A stretch of 62,000 bases of DNA from Zygnema cylindricum (GCA_037447655.1 JBBHKE010001611.1:53069-115068), one strand, 5' to 3'. Counted from the first letter of the stretch, positions 22,036-33,389 are shown. A program made the numbers and translations. The notes: generated by a model not told the origin, from the sequence alone.

Positions 22036-22776
22036 GGGTGGAGTTCTATCATACGTTTGTGTAATTGTACGACAAACTCTATAGACCGGGTCGATTGAGT
22101 CGATGTTCCATCACGTAGAGTCTGTAAACCACGTGTTATAAATTGACTGGCGCCACGCAAGCTACGATCCGATATTGAATATCTTTTCGGATTTTTAGCA
22201 CCGACAAACTTAAGTTCAAATATTGACTTGTGTACCATGTACCTGCGTACGAAGTAATCATACGACAAAAATTTTTATACTTTTTGCAGACGTCAGTCTG
22301 TACGCCAGCTCATTTTTTAGGGTTTCAATTTTCGAACATAACGAAAGTCCTTTGAGAGAAATAGTGTGACGAACAAAAGTTACCGAAAATAGCGTGACGA
22401 GGGAATGTTATGAAATTTCGTTTTTGTTTTCGGTTGTATTTTGGAAACAGCGTGTCATGTGCAAATCTTAAGATTTTTCGTTGGTTTCCCATCATGACAC
22501 GTAGTTTAATCGTCCAACGTGTCACAAATTTTTTTTTTCTGTATCTGCCAACCCACCTCCTCGAGGTGGGTATGACAGTTACAGAAAAAAAATGAAGCGA
22601 ACTCCTGCAGATGAACATGCGACGGCCAGTATTACTTCCAAGACCTTAAAAGAGTATCAGAAAGATTCTCTGTAATGTTGTTTTTCATATAAAAACAAAA
22701 AAGGCGGTAAGATTTGGTACGGAGGGTCGCGGATTTCTGTAAACTACGCCACTTTTCGCTTGATGGAACGTCACCC
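22036..22776. mobile_element. Harbinger-like element, 741 bp, nested
   Basis: Terminal repeats are GGGTGGAGTTCTATCA and TGATGGAACGTCACCC, with TAA on both sides. The unoccupied relative near 2767 reads CTACGTATAATTCGTGAC, showing a 3-bp TAA duplication as made by PIF/Harbinger transposases. No transposase is encoded; the longest frame (80 codons) has no recognised motif. Confidence 0.8.
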
Positions 22777-22921
22777 TAATTTGTGACTTTTAAAAATATA
22801 TATATAAAACGCGGAGTACTTTCTATCCGGTAAACTGAACGGGAAATTTACGAGAAATGTACGGTATATTACGGGAAATGTACGGACTTTGACGAAAAGT
22901 TATTTTTTTTTGTCTTTTTAC

Positions 22922-23293
22922 TAGTGTTGGGTATCGAAGACCTATAGCCGATATTCGATATATATCGAATTTTATGTATCCGATAATCGATACATCGAAT
23001 CCATGTATCTAGAACCTAAATTTTCGGATATTTATGCGCTTTTCTTTTTTTTCCCGATTTTTACTTTCAACCAACCCCCCCCCCCCCCCCCCCCCCTCTG
23101 GCGCGCGCTCAGGGGGGGGGAGGACGATTTTCCGTACTATTTATCGTACTTGAACTGTACGGACAACCATTTTTCTGTGATATATATCGCGATGGTTTAT
23201 GTTGGTCTCGGTGCGATATATCGAGAAGTCTGCTCAATCGATATTCGATATATCGAATATCGAAAATATCGCGATATGAATTCACTCGATACT
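22922..23293. mobile_element. TAGTGTTGGGTATCG element with C-tract hairpin, nested
   Basis: The left end is TAGTGTTGGGTATCGAAG and the right end is truncated at CGATACTC. It is rich in GATATATCGCGAT palindromes and carries a run of more than 20 C, then GCGCGC, then a G8 run near 23074-23120. Homologous along its length to 49288-49695. Confidence 0.75.
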
Positions 23294-23340
23294 CTTTTGT
23301 CTTTACTCTAATTACGATTCGCGGTGTACTGTACAGTGTA

Positions 23341-23555
23341 CACCGCCAATCGTTATTAGCGTGTAAGTTTTTTTAGCGTATACGAATAATTAGCGTGGTT
23401 TACGCTAATTGGGAATTTGGAAATTTTCGAAGAAATCGTCTATTCTAATTAGGAATTAGGGGTTTTTTTTAATAGTGTGGATAATTCTATTTGAGAATAA
23501 AAAAAAAAAAACGGAACGGAATTAGCGTACACAACGCTAATAACGATTGGCGGTG
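23341..23555. mobile_element. CACCG-family element, 215 bp
   Basis: Ends are CACCGCCAATCGTTATTAGC and CGATTGGCGGTG, flanked by TA. It contains ATTAGCG or its complement five times. It is an inverse-orientation relative of 41954-42165. Confidence 0.85.
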
Positions 23556-23562
23556 TACTGTA

Positions 23563-23689
23563 GTTTAAACCCTTTTTTTTCATGAACTATCTCCCAAAAA
23601 ATACTCTTTAACACCCGTAATTTACGGATAGTCAACATACATTACCGAACCTGTCGTTCTTCTAAACTGTGGTTACTTTTGAGCTTTGA
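23563..23689. repeat. Copy of the 7074-7215 repeat segment
   Basis: ATCTCCCAAAAAATACTC and CCTGTCGTTCTTCTAAACTG are shared in the same orientation. It leads directly into the right inverted-repeat arm. Confidence 0.6.
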
Positions 23690-24697
23690 CAAACTGAAGT
23701 TCGAACTCCTACTAGCGGTCACTTTTGTTTTTTTGACGTCAAGTCTACGTCCACAATGATTGACTGGTCCTGATGAGGGCTCGGCCCTTCAACAGGCCAC
23801 GTTTCAGGTCAAAGTATTGTCGTTTTGTGCTGTGACCAGATTCTAAGCCTCAACCATGACACGCGTCATGTTTTAACCCAATCGGCACACAGAGATCACT
23901 GTACTGTAGCACCATGACAAAACAATAAATTACAGGACGATTGGACGAACAAACCTATGTATAATTTTTGTTTTTTAGGGCTGCTTTGCGCGTCTCTAAA
24001 TTTTTTTTGGGGATCTATTTCACAATCCGGACGAATCAAATCCTGTTTCTACGACGTAAAGGTTTTCAAAAATTTCGTGTATCCTGTGGTTTTGTTTTTT
24101 ATGTAATTTAAAAAACGTGGTAAAATGAGTGGCTCTCCAGATTTTCCGCAGTTCTCCAATCATTGAGCTTTTTCTTTTTTTTCCGGTCGTCACCAAAAGC
24201 AAAACGACAAAAATGACAATGATTTGACCGAAACTTTGGTCTGACGCGGCCGAAAATATACATTAATGGACTACACGACAGGACTACCGGAGAATAGACG
24301 TATTTCCGCCGGCAGTCGAATTTAAGTCAGAAACGACAAAATTTCCGGACGTCAGCGAAAGATTCTGACTCAAGTTCTCTGCGCGTAATCGAAAATTTTC
24401 AAACGTGCAATTCGTACGATTCGTACAAAACGATAGTGTACGAATGTGTTTTCTAATTGGCTAATTGTTTGACATCCGTATTATCTAAAGTTTTCTGTTT
24501 TGTAACCGTACAAATTGTAGCTTACCGGGCAGTTTTAAGACGCTTGGAAAAAAAAGAAAAGTCAAGACCAGAAAAATGCGTTGAATCAAGAAAAAAATTT
24601 ATTCAACCTATAAATAGTTAAAGATTTTAGTTTTTTTTAAATCACCTGATCGCTAAGCACTGCAGATTTCACTTAAAATTCTAAATTGTTTGTTTTT

Positions 24698-24741
<44 letters not shown>

Positions 24742-25344
24742 TTTTTTCCCTCAGTTTCCCACAAGAATTTCTATCCAGAAGAGATTTTTTTTTTAAGTGA
24801 TTTTTTAAGTTTTCAACATCAATAAAAAGAAAAAAATATTGAAAGTTTTAAGATTACTTCTGATTCAATTTTGAAAAGTTTTTCAAATCTCAACCTCTTT
24901 TTTATAAGGAATATTTCGAATCCGGTAAAAAAAAAGAAAAAAAGAAAAACGTATTTGTCTACTACAGGTAAGTCCAAAAAAAATACAAAACAAAAAAAAA
25001 AAATGTCTTCTATCTTGGATCAATTGTTTAATATTAGGCATGCAATGTTTTTAGTTATTTACTATATATTTATTTTATATTTATTTTTTTCTTTATTTTC
25101 TATTTATCATATATTTAATTTTTTACTGTGATTAATCTTCCTATAATTATTTCAACCCAGCTTCTCAATTTTTTCAAGTTCTTCCTTCAAAAATGAAAAT
25201 TATAACTAAATTTAAGAAAAGTAAATCATATTTCTCCCAATTTAAGTGAAACGCTTTTTTTTTCTTTGTGGGAAGAGGAATACCGATTATGATTATAACT
25301 GCCCTAAAAAGGTTTATTTTTGTCACACCTGAAATAGTGTAGGC

Positions 25345-25397
25345 CGTCTCCCTCCCTCCCTAACACCCTCTCCCCACTCCCCTCTCCCCTCTCCCTT

Positions 25398-25441
<44 letters not shown>

Positions 25442-25865
25442 TTCTCCCTCTCTCTCTTTCTCCCTCTCTCCCTCTCTCCCTCTCTCCCCCTCCCTCTCCC
25501 TCTCCCCTCCCCCCCCTCTCTCTCCCCCTCCTCCCTCACCCTCTCCTTTCCCCACCCCCTCCCCATCACCCTCCCCCTCCCCCCTATCTCTCTCCATCTC
25601 CCCCCTCTGTCTCTCTCTCCCTCTCTCTCCCCCTTCTCTCTCCCTCTCCCTCTCCCTCTCCTTCTCTTTCCCTCTCCCCCTCTCTCTCCCTCTCTCTCTC
25701 TCTCCCTCTCTCTCTCCTTTCTCTCTCCTCTCTCTCTGTCTCTCTTTCCCCCCCTCTCCTTCTCCCTCTCCCTCTCCCCCTCTCCCCATTCCCCCCTCTC
25801 TCTCTCCCTCTCCCTCTCCATCTCTCTCCCTTTCTCTCAATCAAGAGAATTCTCTCTCTCTCTCT
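25345..25865. repeat. Polypyrimidine (CT) microsatellite
   Basis: Inverted partner of the purine tract at 18373. The two tracts differ considerably in exact repeat pattern, as expected for slippage after the arms formed. Confidence 0.95.
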
Positions 25866-25972
25866 ATGTATATGACAGATAAAAGATATGAATTACATGT
25901 ATATATATAATATGCATAACGTATGTATTTATTCATCTGTCTCTACATTCATTTGTTTGTGTACTTCCGCAG

Positions 25973-26197
25973 TTCTCGCGGCAGATGGCGACATGCGGGG
26001 CTTCGTGTAAGGGCCTGAGGAGAAAGACAACCGCTATCACGCCGTGCAGCACGATTATCGCCACGTACTTCAAAAATAGTATGACCGTAGCGAAAGCGTA
26101 CGATTGTGCCATTTACAGATACTGTATAGCGGGTAAAAATGTGCCGAAGAATGTCACTTTTTGTTATCCGTCAGTTTCGTCGTCAATTGTGGAGTGA
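25973..26197 (+). CDS. Cysteine-rich 75-codon exon, right-arm copy
   Basis: Acceptor-like TACTTCCGCAG lies at 25962-25972, followed by an open phase-0 stretch ending at TGA 26195. All six cysteines of the left-arm copy are conserved. In the MxTCGxSC-to-stop segment the two copies differ at four residues. Same uncertainty as the left-arm copy. Confidence 0.3.
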   Translation, partial: FSRQMATCGASCKGLRRKTTAITPCSTIIATYFKNSMTVAKAYDCAIYRYCIAGKNVPKNVTFCYPSVSSSIVE

Positions 26198-26253
26198 CAT
26201 GTTCCCTTTTTTTTATTATTCAGGAATGTGTTTTTCCTTAGGGATTTCGTTTT

Positions 26254-26475
26254 TTGGGGTTTATTTTTTGTTACTTTAAGGGTTTTGTTATGTTTTTAAT
26301 GGGATTGAAGTTTGGATGGGGGGAAGGAGAAATATTGGGGTTTTTAGCTTATGGGTCAAGACAGTGGAATAGTGATTTCTTTACTGTTGACAGGGTAGCT
26401 ATTTTAAGATTGTTTATTGCCACTTTATCAGTTTTTATAATTGTAACTGTTGTTTTTGTTGAAAATTTCGGTTAA
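26254..26475 (+). CDS. Hydrophobic small frame, right-arm copy
   Basis: 73 codons, nearly identical to 17751-17972. It contains hydrophobic stretches and no recognised motif, and may be untranslated 3' sequence. Confidence 0.2.
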   Translation: MGFIFCYFKGFVMFLMGLKFGWGEGEILGFLAYGSRQWNSDFFTVDRVAILRLFIATLSVFIIVTVVFVENFG

Positions 26476-27170
26476 TTTTTTATGTGGAAACTTGAGTTTG
26501 AGGTTTATGTATTTTTCTTTTTAAAGACAAATGAGAGTTTTTTGTATGCTGACTTCTCATATGTCCCTTAGTAATTTTTTTAATTTGACTTAATTAGTTG
26601 ATGGTGAGAATTTAACTTAATCAAATTTCACTTCCGGTTAATCTTTTTTTCGTTTCCTTTATTATGGTTTGGAAAACCGTCATGTTCAAATTTAGTAGCA
26701 TATATTAACAATTTCAAGATTTGTGATTATTTTTTATCTGCCAAGACAAAAACAGGTTTTTGTAAAATACATACGAAAAGTAAACAAACATTTTATGTTT
26801 CAGTACAAAGATTTTTTTATTTTTTTTTTCCTCTTTTCCAACATTCAACAAGTTTTACAACCGCTTAAAACTTTTCCGCAATTCAAAAAACAGATTAGTT
26901 TAGAAATTTTAAAAACAGTTTAGTTTTTAAGTTTCTTAAACAGTTTTATAATTTTGTTGATTCAAAAGCTTTAATGGTTTATCCCTATTAACTATCTATT
27001 TTTTTTTTGTAAATTTTATACCTAAAGAAAATCTAGCACGAGGACTGATTTTAGTGTTAACAACGTTGAACCAAAAAACAAATAAGCGGAAAGAAAAAAG
27101 AAAACATTATGGCGCTATTTTGTGATCAGAAGGAAAATTAAAAACCCAAGGATTTATCATTAATAATGGC

Positions 27171-28615
27171 CCCCTTCCATCTACTCTCGAAAATTGTGTA
27201 AATTCAGCCATTTTAAATCTTGAGGATATCTTTTTAAGTGGGAATCTTTCGAAACAAGTGAATTGGGCATATCTTCCTTATCTCTACGGGCTACAGTTGA
27301 ACAATAATTCTTTTTCGGGGCCAATTCCGACGTTCAATGGTTTCGGCACTTAGTTATCTTGATTTGTCGTCCAACAATTTAATAGGTCCAATTCCAGACG
27401 AATTTGGTCTCCTTGTTAGTTTGACATATCTTCTTATGAATGATAATCCTTTAAATACCACTTTAAATCTAGAATTGAGAAATTGTTCTTCTCTTCAGTA
27501 TCTTGATATGCCGAATACAAAACTCTATGGTTCTCTTCCTAACGAGCTTAGCAATATAACAAGTTTGACTAAACTTTATCTTCAAGATAACAAGCTTCCG
27601 GAGGAACTACCGAGTGATTTCGGAGGAAATTTTTCTTTTGCAACAGTTGATCTAAGTAATAACATTTTAAGCGAGTACTTGGGTCAAGGACGGCACAGTC
27701 ACTTTTTTGAACCTTACAAATAATAGGTTGTCAGGTTCCTTGCCTAAAAATATGAGTGGAGAACTTCAGTACCTTTATATTGCCAACAACTTTTTCACGG
27801 GCTCACTTCCAAAATCTATGTTAGGGTTTGCGGGATTTTCTGTGCGAGAAAACTTGTTATCAGGTACAATTCCTGCAAATTTATTTAGACAATTCATCCG
27901 TATACATTTCAAAGAATAACATTTCTGGACCATTTCCATCCTTAGGAACATATTTTCTTCCTAATTTTTTTTCCCTAAATATGTCCCATAATAGTCTTAA
28001 TGGAACTTTGCCTTCATCTTTTTTCACATACACAAATCTCATTATTGTCGATCTCACATATAATGAAATTTCGAATATTTCTCTTTCTTCAAATTCGACA
28101 AATATTAGTCCAATTTAAAGTTTCCATCTTTCAAATAATCGTATTTCCTAGATTCCTGTAGATAAAGGAAATCTTTTTGCTTTCAGAGTTTTGAAATTGA
28201 CAAACAATGGTATTTCGGGAAATATTCAAAAAATCATAGGAAAACTTGCCTCTCTCACTCACCTCATCCTATCCAACAATAGTTTGACAGGTGGCATTCC
28301 GGAAGGGCTCGGAAACCTAACTAAACTCAACCAACTTTATTTGGACAAAAAAAATAGTTTTTGGAGAAATCCCAACATCTATAGGAAACCTAACATTTTT
28401 GACCAAACTTCAAATTTCCGGAAATCAAATATCGGGAAAAATTCCTTCAAGTCTCAGAAATCTATCCTCTCTGCTCCTTCCAGACCTCTCTTCATATTTT
28501 CTCTCTGGTTCAATTCCCGGAGTCTTTTTCGAATTTCCTTCTTATGTAAAACAAATAATTTCAAATAATTTATTAGAAGGCAAAATCCGGTTGGTGGTTC
28601 CGATTCCGTTTACAA
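27171..28615 (+). pseudogene. LRR receptor-like kinase pseudogene 3, internal deletion
   Basis: LRR coding starts abruptly with NNGPLPSTLENC and runs through about twelve LRRs homologous to RLK1 and RLK4 (for example LDLSSNNLIGPIPDEFG and YLYIANNFFTGSLPKSM). Frameshifts lie near 27340, 27690, 27890, 28370 and a stop near 28116. At 28582 the LRR sequence (NNLLEGKI) jumps directly to the glycine-loop codons (GGTGGTTCCGATTCCGTTTA), deleting the cap, membrane helix and juxtamembrane part. The usual donor GTAAGT follows at 28616. No kinase exon 2 is found downstream. Confidence 0.8.
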
Positions 28616-28799
28616 GTAAGTAAAACAAAATTGGGTAATATTGGGTAAATGGGTAGATATTGGAAAAACGTGTGAAATAGGTCAAAATGATAAAGAAAAT
28701 TGGAAAATAGAAGGGAAATATAATCGTCAACAAGTTTTCATTAAGAATTTTGCGAAGGAAAAATTGAGGGCTTTGGCATGTTACCCTATGTTGGAATAC

Positions 28800-30360
28800 A
28801 CTTTTAGATGTGTAATTAGTGAAACATACGTTTTTATGTGTACTTTAGTTTTGTATATAAATTCCAATACGGTACAGTTGTTTCGCATCTCTTATATGTG
28901 TTCATTAAATTCATTCTTAGTGTAGGGATACTTTTAACATTGTCGGTTCACATTGTAATCATTGCAATTATGCGTCGCGTAGTTTAACGAGCCGTCGCTT
29001 CATCCGTCACGTCCTTTCACAAACTACAAACGACGAAGTGTACATTCACCATATTCTTTGTAGATTAATGATTATTTTTCATAAATTCCTCGTACGAAAT
29101 ATTATTTTTGTCCTAAACTCTGCCGTCCACCGACTTTGTCATTGGCCGTCACAAGTTAGACCGTTGGTCTTTTGCGGCCTCGATTCTTGTGTGGACGTCG
29201 TGTAACCAGTCCACTCTATATGTACACCTAGACTTAGTACTTAATCTGTCTATTTTGTACATCAAATAAACGGTTTAGAATGAGAAGACATTCAAAAATT
29301 ATGTGGTCTCCATTAACCCACAAAATGAGCAGCCTATGTAAAGCCTCTAGGATAATAATTCACCTTTTCACTTTCCCACTGAATAAGTGCCGCCCAGGCA
29401 CAAAAATATTCTGACCACCCTCACCTATGTGAGGACAAGACTCTCTTGAGTCAAACGCAAAAAGAATCACTGAATTTGCTCCCCTGAGCAGTAAGTTATG
29501 GCTGGCCAAAGATGGCCTATAAATACAAAAGGTCACCTGGAGAGAGGCGCCTCAAACATGCTAAGTCCCTTAACTCCTACTCACAACTACTTACTACTCT
29601 ACCCTCGGCCAATCAAAAGGGTGTATAGTACAAGAAGGTACAGTGGCCGATTGTACTTCTGGTATGGTCATTGTAAAACATGGCCATCTGGTTGACACTT
29701 GTCAACATGGGAGCCATCGTTTCTCCTCCCATCCTTTCCGGCGTCGAATGATGTGGCGCCACGTGGCACAGCGCGCCGCTATGTTCGAAAGCCGCCAAAG
29801 ATTCATTCGGGTTTGGCGAGGGCGACGACGTCCGCTTGATCATGTATTTTACACGGTTAGATTCGCGTCCGCGAGCGCCGTTTGACTATAGATGTCGTTT
29901 CGTCAATTTTGGTATGTTTTAATGAAAGTGACGTTTTGCGTGACACTTTAAATACATAGCAAACTAAAGATGTGTATCGTTTCGTTAACCCCTTAATGGT
30001 CAAAACATGTATGTAATACTAAGCTGACCCAAGTTCAAATCTTATTCAAGACAATATTTTGGCATTTTATTAATCTGTCTGCCTGTCTGCTTGTTTCTTT
30101 CTGACTATGGCGGCAGCCATGGTGACTCTCTCTCTCTCTCTCTTCACTCTAGAGTCTAAATTAAGAAGTGAATATTAATTACTTCTTTTCAACACATTCT
30201 TTCGCCTATGCTTCTTTTTTTTGTATTCTTTTTGTCTCTTTTGCCTTTTATCTTTTGATTTCATATTATTATTTCCATGATTCTACCCTCTTTCATCTTT
30301 GATTTCTTTCTCCGATTTCCCTCTCTTTCGCCCACCATGCCCTTTCCTTCTACACCTTAC
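28800..30360. mobile_element. Insertion in the RLK3 intron, probably retroelement-derived
   Basis: 29290-29680 resembles 31190-31520 in order and orientation (CTCCATT...CCACA, AAGCCTCTA, CTCCCCTGAG, AAGTTATG, GGCCGAT...TTCT), suggesting divergent copies of one LTR. It contains a promoter-like CCTATAAATAC at about 29516-29526. No coding domain is recognised. A SINE lies near its right end. Confidence 0.35.
29985..30170 (+). mobile_element. tRNA-derived SINE candidate
   Basis: A B-box-like AAGTTCAAATCTTATTC lies at 30031 with an A-box-like CTTAATGGTCAAAACA about 40 bases before it. GGCAGCCATGG plus CTCTCTCTC follows, as in the SINE at 31880. Confidence 0.35.
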
Positions 30361-30477
30361 CTGGGAAACATTTTAATATTATCCTAAAACAGTGAGGTTT
30401 TTTGACAGTTTTTCTTGGAGAAGAGGAGTCTTAATCTTAGAAGTGCTTGATAGGAGTATTAAATGAAATTTATGCTT

Positions 30478-30950
30478 TACTCCCTCTTTCTCTCCCTCTC
30501 CCTCTCCTCTGCCTCCCCTCTCCCTCCCCACCCCCTACACCTCCCCGTCCCCTTTTCCATCTCCCTCTCTTTCTCCCTCTCCCTCTCACTCTTTCCTCCT
30601 TCTCCCTCTCCCTCTCCCTCTCCCTCTCCCTCTCCCTCTCCCTCTCCCTCTCCCTCCCCTCTCCCTCCACTCTTCACCCCCTCTCCCTCCCCTCCCCCTA
30701 CCCCTCCCCCTACCTCTCCCCCTCCACATCTCCCTCCCCTTCCCCCTCCCCCTTGCCCCTCCCCCTCCCCCTCCCCCTCTCCCTTCCCCTCCCCCTCTCC
30801 TTCTCTCTCTTCCTCTCTGTCTCCCTCTCCCTCTCCCTCACCCTCTCACTCTCTCTCTCCCTCTCCCTCTCCCTCTCTCTCCCTCTCCCTCCCCCTCTCC
30901 CTCTGCCTCTTTTTCTCCCTCTCCCTCTCTCTCCCTCCCCTCTCCCTTGA
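30478..30950. repeat. CT-rich microsatellite of the RLK3 intron
   Basis: CTCCCT, CCCCTC and TCTC units. Proline/serine/leucine frames through it are not genes. Confidence 0.95.
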
Positions 30951-31139
30951 TAGGAATAAGAGTCAATCGGAATACGCTCACAATTACTTAATTGTCTCAA
31001 TGCGGAAGCGAAATTTAAATTTAATCAAACATGATATCATATTGAAAGCTTATAATGCAAGATACAGGCAAATTGAACACTCAATAAAATAAACTCATAT
31101 TAATTCAATCCTTAAACGTTACACTTCTCTTAATTCATT

Positions 31140-32598
31140 TTTCCTTAATTGACTCTTGATTAATTCCTAATTTGACTCTTACATATCTTTTGCAATTATA
31201 TGTCCTCCATTGGACCACAGAATACAGGAAGCCTCTAAATAGTATTTAACTAACCCACTTCAAGCCACAACCATTGCTGTCCAGGAAGGCAAAATAACAG
31301 TTTGACTGCGCCCCTATGCAGTGTGGACTCCCCTGAGTCGGTAGCAAAGTTATGAGCAGGCAAAAATGTCAGTTTATACAAAACTCTCTAGAGAGAGAGT
31401 CGACTATACCAAAATTTCCTAAGTCCTAAACCTCTCTCACAACCCCTATCTACTGAAGTACGAACCAATCGTATTACTGTAAAGTACATAAAGGTACTAC
31501 GGCCGATGTCCTTTCTGTACGGCCGGTGTACGATAAGGCTACTGAGTGGACGCGTGTCACTTTTCCACTCGTTCGTATATTCTCCGGAATTCTCGTGACC
31601 GAATATCATCCTTCCACGCGGCGCCACGTCATGCCACGTCTATAAAATCCAAAGTGACCATTCCGCGATCTCGGCGATGATGTGTGCCGTCGGATTAAAT
31701 CCGACATTAAATGTCGACCGTTTAAAACAAATGTCCGTTTCATTTGTTTCGTGCGAAATGACGTTCGCACTAAACCTTAACAAGTTCTATGTCCGTTTGT
31801 CCATATTTCAGTTAAATGGTTTCTGTATTTTACAATAGTTAAAATACTAATTAAACCCCATATCTCCTAACGGATTTCTACGACTGACTGGTTAGAGCTA
31901 ACGGCTACGCTGCGCTCTGCTGGTCGGGGGTTCGAGTCCTGCCGGACTCAACCTTTTGTTGAGAGTGACTAAAGTCACTCTTTAGTCCTTCCTATGGAGC
32001 TGAGGCAGCCATGGCTCCATCGCTCTCTCTCCCCTTCAGTGACTACAACAAGTATGGGGGCAAGAGAGAAGAGATGGAGGCAAGCTGCCTACATTTTCTC
32101 TATGTGTTTCCGCTAATTAGTTTTAGACCTAGAAAATACAACAAAAAACTACTTATTTCAACATCTTTTACTTAATTTTCTTTCAAATTAATTATACCAC
32201 ACTCACGTGATGGCTTTTTAACTAAGCCATGAAAATAATCTAGAACACTATTTCTAGAAGCGTCACAATGTACTTAGACGCAAATATGGTACAACGCAAA
32301 ATGAAACTAATGAAAACAAAGTTGACAGTCCTGTACGACAAACTTAACTGACGCGAAACAAACTACTAGACGTACGTCGAGCGAAACGAAACTTCTCGAC
32401 GTGCGGTACCAGAACTTAAACGAAACAAAACAAAACAAATCAAATCGTGTACCCGTGAAACGTACATGCACGAAATACTAATTGAAACGAAACGAAACAA
32501 AACCAAAATACGCGAACTGCCGCGCGACCAAATCTGATCCATACTAACTACGAACCAACAGTCCGTAAACGTAGATTCAAACATTGTAAATCCTTACA
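31140..32598 (-). mobile_element. Probable LTR of a copia-like element
   Basis: On the minus strand a purine tract GAGGGGGAT (32607-32599) is followed by TGTAAGGATTTACAATG, the usual form of a copia 3' LTR start. The LTR would run down to about 31140; its other end could not be fixed. It includes TATAAAATCC near 31640 and is itself interrupted by a SINE. Confidence 0.35.
31880..32160 (+). mobile_element. tRNA-derived SINE
   Basis: An A-box-like GACTGGTTAGAGCTAACGG (about 31886) and a perfect B box GGTTCGAGTCC (31929-31939) form a tRNA-like head. The acceptor stem does not pair and the T stem is imperfect, so it is not a working tRNA. The body contains GAGGCAGCCATGGCTCC and the tail AGACCTAGAAAATACAAC with A-rich sequence. 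A tail copy lies at 6330. Confidence 0.65.
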
Positions 32599-32857
32599 AT
32601 CCCCCTCTCAATGTTGAATGTGAACTAAGTTTCTTTACATGTCCATAATGCTCGAACGAGCCTTGACCACAAGCCCAAAGAAACTCGCCCAAAGTGACAC
32701 CCAAACAACCAAGTATCCTGGTCACCATCGGAATAAAGTCATCCATTGCATCTTGGTGTGGATAATCACATTCCTTCTTCTTTGAAGCGTCACAGGTGGC
32801 CACGCCAACATGTCGAGCCGCTCTACTGACGACAGTTTCTTGGGTATGTTTCGCCAA
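32594..32857 (-). pseudogene. Possible 3' end of a copia-like polyprotein
   Basis: An 87-codon open stretch ends HSTLRGGL just before the purine tract and LTR start, the place where copia pol ends. The remaining residues do not show clear RNase H motifs, so the call rests mainly on position. Confidence 0.25.
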
Positions 32858-33389
32858 AACACTGTCACTAAATATCTGATGTGCACCATCGAGTTATACA
32901 TTATGAATCCGACATGAAAAAATAATATTGCAAATCTCCAATGAACATAATATCTCCGCTCAAAAATGAAACTTGTAGTGGTGTCGTGAATAGTGCTTGA
33001 ATCAACTCGCCCCCGCGTAAGTAACGAAGCAAATGGATGCCATTTTTCTAAATGACACGCTCATAAGAGCAAACAAGAGAGCCGATCAAATGAGAATAAG
33101 GGAGGGTAAGCCGAAACCTAAGGGTCGTCGTGAATCGAGCAAGCCTATAAAGTGGGTTGATAAATTAGGAGTACCTAATAGTCAAGCTTATGAACTTGGT
33201 CCACCTCAATAGAGAAAGCGTGCACGCGAAGAATCAGCGGGGAGCCCCTTGGGAAGTTTGGTTTTAATGGCGATGACAACTTGGTCAAACAATTGATTCT
33301 TGGGCACAAGCAACTGATGTTGTAATTAAGGTGGAAAGACCTTGCATATCTGCGATGGCAACAGGAGGAAGAGAACATGACGCCTCTAA
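32858..33389. other. Unassigned repeat-like sequence
   Basis: No recognised domain in either strand. Probably degenerate retroelement. Confidence 0.3.

Larger units (their letters stand above)
21325..23326. mobile_element. CACCG-family host element carrying three nested insertions
   Basis: It begins ACCGTGAATCGCTATTAGTG, ends ATTACGATTCGCGGTG, and its interior follows the copy at 2556-2900 (AAAAGGCCAAACGCAAACTC, TTCTGTACGTTTGAACGTA, TACTTTCTATCCGGTAAAC). Relative to that copy it is interrupted at 21363, 22036 and 22922 by separate elements. Confidence 0.75.
23690..27170. repeat. Right arm of the 3.4 kb inverted repeat
   Basis: Inverse copy of 17052-20482. It ends at TTAATAATGG, where RLK3 coding homology begins. 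Confidence 0.9.
28616..30950 (+). other. RLK3 intron remnant, interrupted
   Basis: 28616-28795 matches the start of the RLK1 intron (GTAAGTAAAACAAAATTGGG to GGCATGTTACCCTATG). Homology resumes at about 30365 (GGGAAACATTTT, GAGAAGAGGAGTCTTAATCT) and runs into a CT microsatellite (30478-30950). The intervening 1.56 kb is an insertion. Confidence 0.65.

Noticed and set aside
25304-25844. Minus-strand frames up to 178 codons
   Set aside because: Same purine tract in the inverted arm; composition artefact.
17052-27170. Single giant transposon with 3.4 kb terminal repeats
   Set aside because: No target-site duplication at the outer ends and no transposase inside; kept as an inverted repeat of undecided origin.
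30447-31092. Proline/serine/leucine frames of 167-209 codons
   Set aside because: CT tract of the RLK3 intron.
31881-31955. Functional tRNA gene
   Set aside because: The B box is perfect but acceptor and T stems do not pair, and it is joined to a SINE body.
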